A stretch of DNA of 64,000 nt from Methylobacterium sp. DB0501 (GTDB taxonomy: Bacteria; Pseudomonadota; Alphaproteobacteria; Rhizobiales; Beijerinckiaceae): positions 248,001-312,000 of the forward strand of contig NZ_JAAKGV010000001.1 of assembly GCF_011043735.1 (NCBI RefSeq), in the 5' to 3' direction. Each line of letters opens with the position of its first letter. Within the stretch, counting starts at the first letter, position 1. This document shows, in pieces, positions 21,222-29,967 of the stretch. Under the pieces are notes generated by a model. That model was not told the origin of the DNA, made no database searches, and worked only from the letters and a program-made list of their open reading frames with translations. The position numbers and the translations under genes are program-made.

Positions 21222-22178
21222 TCAGCCGTTCTGGGCGACGGGCGTGCGCAGCGCGTCGGCGATCTTGATCGGGCGCGGGATCAGCGAGAGCGCGTGGAAG
21301 CGGTCGGCGACGCGCTGCTGCTCGGCCACCGCGCTCGGGCTCATCGGCCCGATGACGTAGTCGGTGCGGTCGACCGCCCGGCGGGTCGCAGGCAGCGGCA
21401 CGCCGGTGCCCTTGGAGAGGAGCGCCGCCACCTCGCCCCGGTTGGCCTCGCACCAGCGCGCCACGCCGGACAGCGCGTCGAGCGCCGCGTCGAGCACGGG
21501 CCCACGCTCGGCAGCGAGGCTGCGATGGGCGAGGAAGAAGTTGTTGGGCTTGGCGATGTCGGTGGCGAGCGCCAGCACCCGCGTCGTCGGCTGCATCTCG
21601 GCGATGGCGAAGTAGGGGTCCCAGATCGTCCAGGCATCGACGCTGCCGCGGGCGAAGGCCGCCGCGGCGTCGGCCGGCGCCAGGGTCACCGGCTCGATGT
21701 CGCGGTAGGTCAGCCCCGCCTTCTCCAGGGCCGCGATGGTGAGGTTGTGCGCGCTCGACGCCTTGGCGAAGGCGACGCGCTTTCCCTTCAGGTCCGCGAG
21801 GGAGCGGATGGGGGAGTCCCTCTGTACCAGGATCGCCGCGCCCGAGCCCGCGGCCTCCTGCGCCGCCACGTAGGTGATGGGGCTGCCGGCGGCTTGCGCG
21901 AAGATCGGCGGCGCGTCGCCGGTCTGGCCGAGATCGATGGCCCCTAAGCTGATCGCCTCGAGGAGCGGCGGGCCGAACGAGAACTCGACCCAGGAGACGC
22001 CGACGCCGAGGGGTTTCAGCTTCGCCTCGATCGCGCCCTGCTGCTTGGCGACGACCAGGATGCCGTTCTTCTGGTAGCCGATGCGCAGGGTGTCGGAGCC
22101 GGCGGCCCGGACCGGCCGAGCGGCCGGCAGGGCGGTGCCCGCCAGCGCCGCCGCGAGGAGCGTGCGACGGTCGATCAC
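21222..22178 (-). CDS. ssuA: sulfonate-binding periplasmic protein SsuA
   Basis: The 318-residue substrate-binding protein starts with a signal peptide (DRRTLLAAALAGTALPAARPVRA). It continues with the family pattern LRIGYQKNGILVVAKQQG and WVEFSFGPPLLEAISLGAIDLG. It begins with GTG at 22178, which overlaps the ssuE stop as GTGA. It delivers aliphatic sulfonates to SsuBC. Confidence 0.92.
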   Translation of the reverse strand: MIDRRTLLAAALAGTALPAARPVRAAGSDTLRIGYQKNGILVVAKQQGAIEAKLKPLGVGVSWVEFSFGPPLLEAISLGAIDLGQTGDAPPIFAQAAGSPITYVAAQEAAGSGAAILVQRDSPIRSLADLKGKRVAFAKASSAHNLTIAALEKAGLTYRDIEPVTLAPADAAAAFARGSVDAWTIWDPYFAIAEMQPTTRVLALATDIAKPNNFFLAHRSLAAERGPVLDAALDALSGVARWCEANRGEVAALLSKGTGVPLPATRRAVDRTDYVIGPMSPSAVAEQQRVADRFHALSLIPRPIKIADALRTPVAQNG

Positions 22179-22753
22179 CGGGCGCCCCCGGCGATGCGGG
22201 CAAGCGGGGCGACCGCGGCGGCGCGGGCGCCGGCGAGGCTGGCGAGCTGGCTGCCGGCTTCCGTCACCCGCTGGCGGATCGCCGCCGAATCGAGGCCGCC
22301 ATCGCGAAAGTCGGGGTCGGAGGCGTAGACCGCCGTCGGCACCGTCAGCGCGGTGAAGAAGCCGAAGAGCGGCCGCAGGCTGTGCTCGACCACGAGGGCG
22401 TGGCGCGGCCCGCCGCCGGTGGCGGTGAGCGCCACCGGCTTGCCGGCCAGGGCCTCGGGCGAGACGAGGTCGAACAGGTGCTTGAACAGGCCCGTATAGG
22501 CGCCCTTGTAGACGGGGGTGCCGACCACGAGGGCGTCGGCCTCCTCCACCGCCTCGACGATGCGCCGGGCCGGCAGGGAGAGCTGGTCGCGGGAGAGCGC
22601 ACCGAGGCCGGGCCCGGCATCGACGAGATCGAAGATCCGCACCTCGACCGGCAGCCGTACGGCCGCCTCGGCGGCGACCGCCTCGACCAGGGTGCGGGTC
22701 TTCGAGGGCCGCTGGATGTTGGCGGAGAAGCCGACGAGGCGCAGTCGCGTCAT
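22175..22753 (-). CDS. ssuE: NAD(P)H-dependent FMN reductase (SsuE/MsuE)
   Basis: The 192-residue flavodoxin-fold reductase starts RLRLVGFSANIQRPSKTRTLVEAV and has GTPVYKGAYTGLFKHLFDLV, the signature of SsuE/MsuE enzymes. It reduces FMN for the SsuD monooxygenase. It is the first gene of the sulfonate operon and overlaps ssuA. The ATG at 22753 starts the first beta strand; a longer frame adds sequence with no family match. Confidence 0.9.
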   Translation of the reverse strand: MTRLRLVGFSANIQRPSKTRTLVEAVAAEAAVRLPVEVRIFDLVDAGPGLGALSRDQLSLPARRIVEAVEEADALVVGTPVYKGAYTGLFKHLFDLVSPEALAGKPVALTATGGGPRHALVVEHSLRPLFGFFTALTVPTAVYASDPDFRDGGLDSAAIRQRVTEAGSQLASLAGARAAAVAPLARIAGGAR

Positions 22754-23323
22754 GGAAGGGTCCGATCCGGAGGTCAGGAGCAGCGGCACGGCCGGGGCGT
22801 CGCAGCCCCCGTGCTCGATGCCGCTTACGATGCGGCCGGATCCGAGATCAGTCAATGAAATGAGATTTTAAATGAGCGTATAGCGGGAGTTGATCTTGCT
22901 ATGGCGGCACAAGAAGAGAGAAAATGTCGCTTCCTTCCCGATGAAACATGAGACAATCGCGGACGATCCGAGGTGCGTGCCGTTGACGGGGCTTGGATCA
23001 TGGGGATCGGGCACGGTGCCGAGGGTCGCGCCCGTCGACGCCGTCGGCCGGACCGGCACCGCCGACCCCGGATGCCGCGCCGCAACCGATCCGGCTTTTC
23101 AAAGCATCGCCCGGGGATTAAACCCTCGGATCGAACGTATATAGGATAACGAGGCGCTTATATGGGAGCGCGGACCGCCCAACGGAAGGCTTGGCAGGAG
23201 AAAAATACTCGCGCTCGACCGGCCCGCGGACGATCGACACCGCCGCGGCATTGCGGTAATCGACGGCTGCGCGGATGCACCACTTCAGCATTCCGCCAGA
23301 GAATTTGCCAGGGGCCCCCGACG
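22754..23323. other. intergenic region between ssuE and the TerB-like gene
   Basis: This 570-base gap separates divergent genes and must hold the ssu promoter (minus strand) and that of the TerB-like gene. GC content falls near 22855-22900, and a TATATA stretch lies at 23139-23144. No CysB- or SsuR-type operator can be named. Short open frames here have no credible product. Confidence 0.4.
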
Positions 23324-23743
23324 ATGTTCAACATGTTCAAGTCGCAGACCTCGCTCGACCTGACGCCGCGGACCTGCCTCGCGGTCTCGCTGATCTACTG
23401 CATGAGCGCCGACGGCGAGATCGACCCGGAGGAGGTCGGCCACCTGATGTCGGTGCTCGGCCGCAGCGCGACGCGCCAGCAGCTCGAATCCGCCGTCAAG
23501 TACGCCCGCTCGACCCAGCCGGCCCAGTTCCTAGCCGACGCGGCCCCGCGCCTGCGCCCCGACCAGCGGCTCTGCATCATCCTCAACATGATCGACAGCG
23601 CCATGGCCGACGGCGAGGCCGAGCCGGCCGAGCAGCAGCTCATCATGCAGTTCTCGCAGGCCTTCGGCCTGTCGGAGAACGACCTGACCCCGTACTTCAA
23701 GGCCCTGGTGGCGAAGAACGACCGGGCGGTGCTGGATCGGTGA
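23324..23743 (+). CDS. TerB-like small protein
   Basis: The 139-residue, mostly helical protein has LIYCMSADGEIDPEEVGHLMSVLG and a second, similar unit IDSAMADGEAEPAEQQLIMQFSQAFGL. Both are DGEI/DGEAEPxE metal-binding-like repeats of the TerB/DjlA N-terminal superfamily. TerB-type proteins are linked to membrane stress and metal responses, but the precise role is unknown. The ATG at 23324 gives a normal-sized protein. It stands alone. Confidence 0.75.
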   Translation: MFNMFKSQTSLDLTPRTCLAVSLIYCMSADGEIDPEEVGHLMSVLGRSATRQQLESAVKYARSTQPAQFLADAAPRLRPDQRLCIILNMIDSAMADGEAEPAEQQLIMQFSQAFGLSENDLTPYFKALVAKNDRAVLDR

Positions 23744-23789
23744 GAGCAGGGCCGGGCGTGGTCTGATCCGCTCGGCTTCCGGAATAGGC

Positions 23790-23833
23790 GCGCGTCCCCC
23801 CTCTCCCCGCAGGCGGGGAGAGGGGGGACGCGC
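23790..23833. repeat. perfect 21-bp-arm palindrome
   Basis: Arms 23790-23810 and 23813-23833 are perfectly complementary with only two bases between them, and consist of C-rich and G-rich runs. It is related to the repeat at 337-490 and follows the TerB-like gene. It may serve as a transcription barrier. Confidence 0.6.
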
Positions 23834-23897
23834 GCGATCGTCGTGCGAGCATGAACCCCGGTCGAGGCGCGTATCTCCCCGAGTTCGGCCCCTCATG

Positions 23898-23933
23898 CGA
23901 TTTCCGACTGATTGCCTCGCAATGCGGAAATCG
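23898..23933. repeat. short member of the TTTCCG palindrome family
   Basis: CGATTTCCG (23898-23906) pairs with CGGAAATCG (23925-23933). The same outer arms occur in the larger palindrome at 33779-33829, with related sequence at 56996-57034. Confidence 0.5.
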
Positions 23934-23960
23934 GCGTCGCTCAGACGCCGCGCGGGCTGG

Positions 23961-24000
23961 TGATACGAAATCCGGACGTGATCTTCCGGATTTCGTATCA
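23961..24000 (-). terminator. hairpin containing the dehydrogenase stop codon
   Basis: TGATACGAAATCCGGA (23961-23976) pairs perfectly with 23985-24000 around an 8-base loop. The TGA stop of the downstream dehydrogenase gene (minus strand, 23998-24000) is the first triplet of the stem. It ends that transcript or protects its 3' end. No T-run follows. Confidence 0.6.
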
Positions 24001-24963
24001 CACCACCGGATTCAACAGCTCCTCCCCCCGCCGCAGCCGCCCGAGATTCTCGATGAGCAGGTCGACGACCCGGCCCTCGTAGAGGTTCGTCTCCCCGGCG
24101 CTGTGGGGCGTGACGATGACGTTCGGCATCCCCCAGAACGGCGCCTCCGGCGGCAGCGGCTCCTCGTGGAAGCAGTCGAGGCCGGCGCCGGCGATCCGGC
24201 TGTCCGCGAGCGCACGCGCCAGGGCGTCCTGGTCGACCACCCGGCCGCGGGCGACGTTGATCAGCAGCGCGTCCGGCCGCATCGCCGCGAGCGCCGCCTC
24301 GTCGATCAGCCCCTCGGTCTCCGGCGTCAGCGGGCAGGCGAGCGCCACCACGCCGGCCTGGGCCAGGGCCTCGTGCAGCCGGTCGGGGGAGAACACCGCC
24401 GCGACCGGGTCGCCGGGCTCGATCGGGCGGCGGCGCAGGCCGATCACTCGCATGTCGAACCCTCGCGCCAGCCGGGCGATGCGGGTGCCGATGCGCCCGA
24501 GGCCGATCACCAGCAGCGTCCGCCCGCCCAGTTCGCGCTCGCGGAGGGCCGGGTCGGCGATCATCGGCCGCCACGTCGCGGCGGCCTGGTGGCGCAGCGC
24601 CTCCGGCAGATGGCGGGTCAGGCCGAGCATCAGCGCCAGCGCGTGCTCGGCCACCGCGCGCTCGTTGCCGCCTTGTGCGCTGGCGAGGCGGATGCCGCGC
24701 TCGCGCAAGGCGTCCTTCGGGAACTGGTCGGTGCCGGCGCTGATCGACTGGATGAAGCGCAGGCGCGGTGCCCGCTCCAGCAGGGAATGGCGCCAGAGCC
24801 CCGAGACCACCAGCACCTCGGCCTCCGCGACCGCGTCGTCCAGCGCCGCGAGATCGCGCACCTCGACGAAGGGCTGCGGCGCGCCCCTGGCCGCGTAGGC
24901 GTCGCCGAGGCGATAGGCGGCGTGGGCGAGGACGATGGGGCCGGAGAGGGTGGGGGCGGTCAT
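23998..24963 (-). CDS. D-2-hydroxyacid dehydrogenase (NAD-dependent)
   Basis: The 321-residue enzyme has the Rossmann signature LVIGLGRIGTRIARLA, the catalytic arginine in NVARGRVVD, the glutamate region AGLDCFHEEPLPPEAPFW and the catalytic histidine in TPHSAGE. This is the D-isomer 2-hydroxyacid dehydrogenase family (glyoxylate/hydroxypyruvate-reductase-like). The exact 2-keto acid cannot be read from the sequence. The gene stands alone; its stop codon is inside a strong hairpin. Confidence 0.88.
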   Translation of the reverse strand: MTAPTLSGPIVLAHAAYRLGDAYAARGAPQPFVEVRDLAALDDAVAEAEVLVVSGLWRHSLLERAPRLRFIQSISAGTDQFPKDALRERGIRLASAQGGNERAVAEHALALMLGLTRHLPEALRHQAAATWRPMIADPALRERELGGRTLLVIGLGRIGTRIARLARGFDMRVIGLRRRPIEPGDPVAAVFSPDRLHEALAQAGVVALACPLTPETEGLIDEAALAAMRPDALLINVARGRVVDQDALARALADSRIAGAGLDCFHEEPLPPEAPFWGMPNVIVTPHSAGETNLYEGRVVDLLIENLGRLRRGEELLNPVV

Positions 24964-25140
24964 CGGCGGGCGGCTCGGGCGCGTGCGGGGAAGCGGGGCC
25001 GCGGGAGTTCACACCGGGGTCGGGCAGGAGGCAAGCCGTAACGCCACAAACGGAAGCCCGCCCCCGCTTGCGCAGGGACGGGCTTCGCCGGCTCGCGAGA
25101 GACAGGGTCCCGAACGGGGCGGAACGGGACCCCGGCTCGA

Positions 25141-25410
25141 TCAGCGGCCGTAGACGTAAGGCGCGGCCGGGGCGTAGCCCGGGGGCACCTCGCGGACCAG
25201 CACGCCGCGGTCGCCACGCGGATAGACGACGACGCTGCCGGTGCTGTCGACGGCCGGGGCGCCGCCCGGGGCGCCGTAGGCGCGCTCCGCGCCGGCCAGC
25301 GGGCCGCCGGCCTGCGAGCCCGAGCGGTTGTAGGGCGAGCCGCCCTGGGCGAAAGCGGGGGCGGCGGCGACGGTCAGCAGGGCCGCGGCGAGGGCGAGGC
25401 GGGTCTTCAT
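25141..25410 (-). CDS. small secreted protein of unknown function
   Basis: The 89-residue product has a clear signal peptide (KTRLALAAALLTVAAAPAFA, cut before Q). A mature part of about 68 residues rich in G, P, Y and A follows, ending in PPGYAPAAPYVYGR. No family is recognized. An AGGAT Shine-Dalgarno-like stretch precedes the ATG at 25410. It is probably a periplasmic or envelope protein. Confidence 0.65.
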   Translation of the reverse strand: MKTRLALAAALLTVAAAPAFAQGGSPYNRSGSQAGGPLAGAERAYGAPGGAPAVDSTGSVVVYPRGDRGVLVREVPPGYAPAAPYVYGR

Positions 25411-25583
25411 TGGAGATCCTGTCAGTCGAGGGGGACCGCTGGGCGGTTTCGCAGCGTCAACAGATGGGCCGGCAAAAGGTTCGCCGCGACATGTGCGCTG
25501 CCGCACGCCGCCGCACGCCGCCGCACCTGGGCGCTTCAAGACGCTGGATTAGTTTGGACACGGTCTAGCCTGGAGGATACCGC

Positions 25584-26105
25584 ATGAGCGTCGACATCGT
25601 CCTGACGGTGAACGGCACGAGGCGTACGATCCCGCTTCCTGACCTGCGCACGACCCTGCTCGACCTCCTGCGCGAGGGCCTGCATCTCACCGGCGCCAAG
25701 AAGGGCTGCGACCGCGGCCAGTGCGGCGCCTGCACGGTGCTGGTCGACGGGCGTAGGATCAATGCCTGCCTCGCCCTGGCGATCAGCCTCGACGGCGCCG
25801 AGATCCTGACCATCGAGGGATTGGCGGAGGGAGACCGCCTGCATCCGGTGCAGGAGGCCTTCATCGCCCATGACGGGTTCCAGTGCGGCTTCTGCACCCC
25901 GGGCCAGATCATGAGCGCGGTCGGGCTGATCCGCGAGGCCCAGGCCGGGAACGATCCCGAGCGGGTGCGCGAGGCGATGAGCGGCAACCTGTGCCGCTGC
26001 GGCGCCTACGCGGGCATCACCGAGGCGGTGCTGGAGGCGCAACAGGCCATGATCCAGCAATCGACGGGCCAGCGACCGGCCGGTCGGCAGGGAGAGGCGG
26101 CATGA
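25584..26105 (+). CDS. paoA: aldehyde oxidoreductase [2Fe-2S] subunit (PaoA-like)
   Basis: The 173-residue subunit has the plant-ferredoxin-type cysteines in KKGCDRGQCGACTVLVDG with a fourth in INACLAL. The second cluster's cysteines are in QCGFCTPGQ and GNLCRCGAY. This is the small subunit of xanthine-oxidase-family enzymes, closest in style to PaoA/YagT. Unlike E. coli PaoA, no Tat signal is present before MSVDIVLTVNG, so a cytoplasmic enzyme is likely unless the start is upstream. ATGA overlap with paoB. Confidence 0.9.
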   Translation: MSVDIVLTVNGTRRTIPLPDLRTTLLDLLREGLHLTGAKKGCDRGQCGACTVLVDGRRINACLALAISLDGAEILTIEGLAEGDRLHPVQEAFIAHDGFQCGFCTPGQIMSAVGLIREAQAGNDPERVREAMSGNLCRCGAYAGITEAVLEAQQAMIQQSTGQRPAGRQGEAA

Positions 26106-27157
26106 TCCCGTTCGAGTATGTCCGCGCGACCGACGTCGCCGGTGCGGTCGCGTCGGGGGCCGAGCCCGGCGCCGCCTATCTCGCCGCCGGCACCAACCTC
26201 CTGGACCTGATGAAGGGCGGCGTCAGCCGGCCCACCCGCCTCGTCGACATCACCCGGCTTCCCGGCCTCGCCGCCGTGGCGCGCCGGGACGACGGATCGG
26301 TGCGGATCGGGGCGCTCGCCCGCAACAGCGACCTCGCGCACGATCCCGCCTTCGCCGGGGCCTATCCGGCGGTGGCCGAGGCGCTGCTGTCGGGCGCCTC
26401 GGCGCAGCTGCGCAACGCCGCGACCGCGGCCGGCAACGTCATGCAGCGCACCCGCTGCCCCTACTTCGCCGACACCGCCAGCGCCTGCAACAAGCGCCGG
26501 CCCGGCACCGGCTGCGACGCGCAGGGTGGCGAGACGCGCCTGCACGCGATCCTCGGCTGGAGCGAGGCCTGCATCGCCACCCACCCGTCGGATTTCTGCG
26601 TGCCCCTCGTGGCGCTGGATGCGCGCGTCGAGATCGCGGGGCCCGCCGGCACCCGCACCGTGCCGCTCGAATCCTTCCACCGCCTGCCCGGCGACGCGCC
26701 GGAGCGCGAGACGGTGCTGGAACCCGGCGACCTCATCACCGCCCTCGTCCTGCCGCCGGAGGCCGCGGGCTTTTCCGGCCACAGCCGCTACCTGAAGGTC
26801 CGCGACCGCACGTCCTACGCCTTCGCGGTGGTCTCGGCCGCCGTGGGCCTGCGCCTCGAGGGCGGGCGCATCGCCGAGGCGCGGCTGGCGCTCGGCGGCG
26901 TCGCCCTGAAGCCCTGGCGGGCCCGCGAGGCGGAAGGCCTGCTCGCCGGCCGTGCGCCCGACGAGTCCGCCTTCCGGGACGCGGCCGACGCCGCGCTGAC
27001 CGGCGCCGAGCCGTCCGGCGACAACGCCTTCAAGATCGAGCTCGCCCGCCGGCTCGTGGTGCGGGCGCTCCACCGCGCCGCTGCCGGTACGCCGGAGCGC
27101 CTGCCGGCCCTGCCGGGTTCCGTCCTCGCCCCCGCCCCGGAGGCCCCCCATGCCTGA
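26102..27157 (+). CDS. paoB: aldehyde oxidoreductase FAD subunit (PaoB-like)
   Basis: The 351-residue FAD-binding subunit contains LAAGTNLLDLMKGG (FAD pyrophosphate loop) and AQLRNAATAAGNVMQRTRCPYF. The cysteine-bearing insert TASACNKRRPGTGC is the hallmark of PaoB, where it binds an extra [4Fe-4S] cluster. The final segment matches the CO-dehydrogenase flavoprotein C-terminal domain. It passes electrons from the Moco subunit through flavin to the acceptor. Confidence 0.9.
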   Translation: MIPFEYVRATDVAGAVASGAEPGAAYLAAGTNLLDLMKGGVSRPTRLVDITRLPGLAAVARRDDGSVRIGALARNSDLAHDPAFAGAYPAVAEALLSGASAQLRNAATAAGNVMQRTRCPYFADTASACNKRRPGTGCDAQGGETRLHAILGWSEACIATHPSDFCVPLVALDARVEIAGPAGTRTVPLESFHRLPGDAPERETVLEPGDLITALVLPPEAAGFSGHSRYLKVRDRTSYAFAVVSAAVGLRLEGGRIAEARLALGGVALKPWRAREAEGLLAGRAPDESAFRDAADAALTGAEPSGDNAFKIELARRLVVRALHRAAAGTPERLPALPGSVLAPAPEAPHA

Positions 27158-29387
27158 GACCGCTCCCCGCCCGATCCGCCACGGCTCCAGCATCGGCCAG
27201 CCGCTCACCCGCCGGGACGGGATCCTGAAGGTGACCGGCGCCGCCGCCTATGCCGCCGACCATCACCCGCCCGGGATGCTCTACGCCGTGATGGCGGTGA
27301 GCCGCATCGCCCGCGGCCGCGTCACGCATCTCGACGTCGCGGCGGCGAAAAGCCATCCGGGCGTCGTCGCCGTGATGACGCCGCAGAACAAGCCGGCCCT
27401 CGCCCGCCACCCGGACGAGAAGACCGACGGGTTCACCTTCCGGCTCGACCTGCTGCAGGACGACCGGGTGCGCTACGCCAACCAGCCGGTCGCGGTGGTG
27501 ATCGCCGAGACGCTGGAAGCCGCGACCGAGGGCGCCGCCCTGCTCGATCCGGCCTACGAGGCCGAGACCCCGGCGGTCGGGCTCGATTCATCCGAGCCCT
27601 TCACCCCGCCGGCGATCGGCGTCGGCGATCCGGCCGACATGGCGACGGGCGACGTCGAATCCGGCCTCGCCGCGGCCTCGCGCCGGATCGAGGCGACCTA
27701 CGAGACGCCGGCCCAGTACCACAACGCCATGGAGCCCCACGCCGTCGTCGCGACCTGGGACGGCGACACGCTCGACCTCGACATGCCCTCGCAGGGGCTC
27801 GCCATGGCGCAAGCGCGCATCGCCGGCCTGTTCGGCATCGCTCCGTCGGATATCCATATCCGCAGTCCGTTCCTCGGCGGCGGCTTCGGCTCGAAGGGGA
27901 TGATCGCCGGGCCCCAGGTGCTCGGCATCATGGCGGCCCGCCTCGTCGGCCGGCCGGTGAAGCTCGTCATGAGCCGGCCGCAGATGTTCGGCCCGGTCGG
28001 CCACCGCGCCCCGACCCGCCAGAACCTCCGTCTCGGCGCCGCCGAGGACGGGGGCCTCACCGCCCTCGACCACGAGACGCTCACGGCGACCAGCACCTTC
28101 GACGACTTCATCGAGCCGAGCGGCGGCGTCTCGCACACTCTCTACGCCGCGCCGGCGCTCGCCACCCGCCACCGGGCGGTGCGGCTCGATACCGGCACGC
28201 CGCTCTTCATGCGCGCGCCCGGCGAGGCCTCGGGCAGCGTGGCGCTGGAGGGCGCCATCGACGAGATGGCCGAGGCCTGCGGCATGGACCCGCTGGCGTT
28301 CCGCCTGCGCAACTACGCCGAGACCGAGCCGGCCTCCGGCAAGCCGTTCTCCTCGAAGGCCCTGCGCGAATGCTACGCGCGTGGCGCGGAGGCGTTCGGC
28401 TGGAGCAAGCGCCCGCTTGCGCCGGGGCGGATGCGCACCCCCGACGGCCTTCTCGTCGGCTGGGGGGTCGGTACCGCCACCTTCCCGGCGCTGATGTTCC
28501 AGGCCGAGGCGCGGGCGGTGCTGACGGCGACCGGCGAGGCGGCGGTCGCGATCGGCGCCATCGACATGGGGCAGGGGGCCTGGACCGCCCTGGCCCAGAT
28601 CGCCGCGGAGGAGCTCGGCCTCTCCATCGAGGCGATCGATTTCCGCATCGGCTCCTCGGACCTGCCGAATGGCGGCATCGCCGGCGGCTCGGCCCACACC
28701 GCCACCGCCGGCACGGCGATCAAGGCGGCGGCGGCGGACGCGATCGCGCAGCTCACGGCCCTCGCGACGCAGGACCGGCGCTCGCCCCTCTACGGCGCCG
28801 GCAATGCCGGGGTGATCGCCCGCGGCGGCCGCCTGGTGCGACGCGACGACGAGACCCGGTCCGAGGCCTTCGCCGAAATCCTGGCAAGGGCCGGGCGCGA
28901 CGCGGTCGAGGGCAAGGGCGCGGCCGGGCCCGATGCGGCGCGGGAGCACTACGCCATGCACGCCCACGGCGCGGTCTTCGCCGAGGTGACGGTCGATCCC
29001 GATCTCGGCCAGATCCGGACGACCCGCCTCGTCGGCGCCTTCGCGGCCGGGCGGATCATCAATCCGCGGCTGGTGCGCAGCCAGTATTACGGCGGGATGA
29101 TCTGGGGCGTCTCCTTCGCCCTGCACGAGCAGGCGGTGATGGACCCGCGCACCGGCCGGCCGATGAACGCCAACCTCGCCGAGTACCACGTGCCGGTGAA
29201 CGCCGACGTGCCTGCCCTGGAGGCGATCCTGGTCGAGGAGGAGGACCCGCACGTCAACCCGCTCGGCATCAAGGGGGTGGGCGAGATCGGCGTGACCGGG
29301 AGCGCCGGTGCGATCGTCAACGCGATCTGGCACGCGACCGGCAGGCGGGTGAGGACGTTGCCGGTGACGCTGGACAAGCTGCTATGA
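27150..29387 (+). CDS. paoC: aldehyde oxidoreductase molybdenum subunit (PaoC-like)
   Basis: The 745-residue catalytic subunit of a xanthine-oxidase-family enzyme shows SPFLGGGFGSKG, MRAPGEASG, IDMGQGAWTALAQIAAEELG and GSAHTATAGTA, all contacts of the molybdopterin cytosine dinucleotide. The active-site glutamate is in GVGEIGVTG (about residue 711). It oxidizes aldehydes to acids, probably for detoxification; the natural substrate is not shown. It overlaps paoB by 8 bases. No dedicated XdhC/PaoD-type maturation protein is in the operon. Confidence 0.92.
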   Translation: MPETAPRPIRHGSSIGQPLTRRDGILKVTGAAAYAADHHPPGMLYAVMAVSRIARGRVTHLDVAAAKSHPGVVAVMTPQNKPALARHPDEKTDGFTFRLDLLQDDRVRYANQPVAVVIAETLEAATEGAALLDPAYEAETPAVGLDSSEPFTPPAIGVGDPADMATGDVESGLAAASRRIEATYETPAQYHNAMEPHAVVATWDGDTLDLDMPSQGLAMAQARIAGLFGIAPSDIHIRSPFLGGGFGSKGMIAGPQVLGIMAARLVGRPVKLVMSRPQMFGPVGHRAPTRQNLRLGAAEDGGLTALDHETLTATSTFDDFIEPSGGVSHTLYAAPALATRHRAVRLDTGTPLFMRAPGEASGSVALEGAIDEMAEACGMDPLAFRLRNYAETEPASGKPFSSKALRECYARGAEAFGWSKRPLAPGRMRTPDGLLVGWGVGTATFPALMFQAEARAVLTATGEAAVAIGAIDMGQGAWTALAQIAAEELGLSIEAIDFRIGSSDLPNGGIAGGSAHTATAGTAIKAAAADAIAQLTALATQDRRSPLYGAGNAGVIARGGRLVRRDDETRSEAFAEILARAGRDAVEGKGAAGPDAAREHYAMHAHGAVFAEVTVDPDLGQIRTTRLVGAFAAGRIINPRLVRSQYYGGMIWGVSFALHEQAVMDPRTGRPMNANLAEYHVPVNADVPALEAILVEEEDPHVNPLGIKGVGEIGVTGSAGAIVNAIWHATGRRVRTLPVTLDKLL

Positions 29388-29430
29388 GCTGGGTGCGATC
29401 TTTCCTGCCGCCCTGACATCGCGGCGACTC

Positions 29431-29461
29431 TGCCGGCTTCGGACACGCTCCGAGACCGGCA
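29431..29461. terminator. hairpin between convergent genes
   Basis: TGCCGGCTTCGGA (29431-29443) pairs with 29449-29461 with one mismatch and a 5-base loop. It lies between paoC and the convergent unknown gene at 29491, and no T-run follows on either strand. Confidence 0.45.
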
Positions 29462-29490
29462 AAGTTGTCGCCTTTGAGAATTCGGTAGCG

Positions 29491-29967
29491 TTAAGGCTTG
29501 AAGATCCTGAAGAGCGTAAAAGCCAAGCCCGCGGCGCCACCGAGAGACAGCCCGACGGCACCGAGCATGAGCGTGATCATAGCGGACGTTGTCGGGAGAT
29601 GCGCGATCTTCCCGTCTACCGCCGCAATCTTGGCTTCGAGCGGCGTGAGGTCGGACTTGGCCGCCCTCGACTCGAGGGTTTTCTCGATTCCGGTGAGGCG
29701 GCCTTCGATGGTCCCCAGGCGCTCGGAAGTTTTCAAGCCGAAGCCATTAACGAGCTCAGTGAGCCTGTCGATCTTGCCTTCCAGCTTCTGCATGCCCTTC
29801 TCGAGGGCTTCGACACGCTGCTGCAAGTGGCCGCCTCCCGGACCGTCGCCGCCTCCATCCTGGCTATGATGTAATTCCGTCGCGGGGGTTTCGTCAGGAG
29901 CATTGAGCCTTTCGCCATCCCTGGTAACGAGCTGAAGTCCGGCCGGAGGACGTATCGTCTCTGCCAT
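29491..29967 (-). CDS. unknown protein: coiled coil plus C-terminal membrane anchor
   Basis: The 158-residue protein has a polar N-terminus with a GGGDGPGGG stretch, a long coiled coil (about 50-115, HLQQRVEALEKGMQKLEGKIDRL and similar heptads), and a C-terminal transmembrane segment (about 128-152) with FRIFKP at the end. No enzymatic motif is visible. It starts inside the stop codon of the AT-rich upstream gene (TGATG), so the two are translationally coupled. Its GC content is normal for the genome, in contrast to its partner. The function is unknown. Confidence 0.7.
   Translation of the reverse strand: MAETIRPPAGLQLVTRDGERLNAPDETPATELHHSQDGGGDGPGGGHLQQRVEALEKGMQKLEGKIDRLTELVNGFGLKTSERLGTIEGRLTGIEKTLESRAAKSDLTPLEAKIAAVDGKIAHLPTTSAMITLMLGAVGLSLGGAAGLAFTLFRIFKP

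Noticed and set aside
25495..25527. short GCCGCAC-type tandem repeat
   Set aside because: Low-complexity GC-rich stretch of three units without coding or dyad context; not CRISPR-like.
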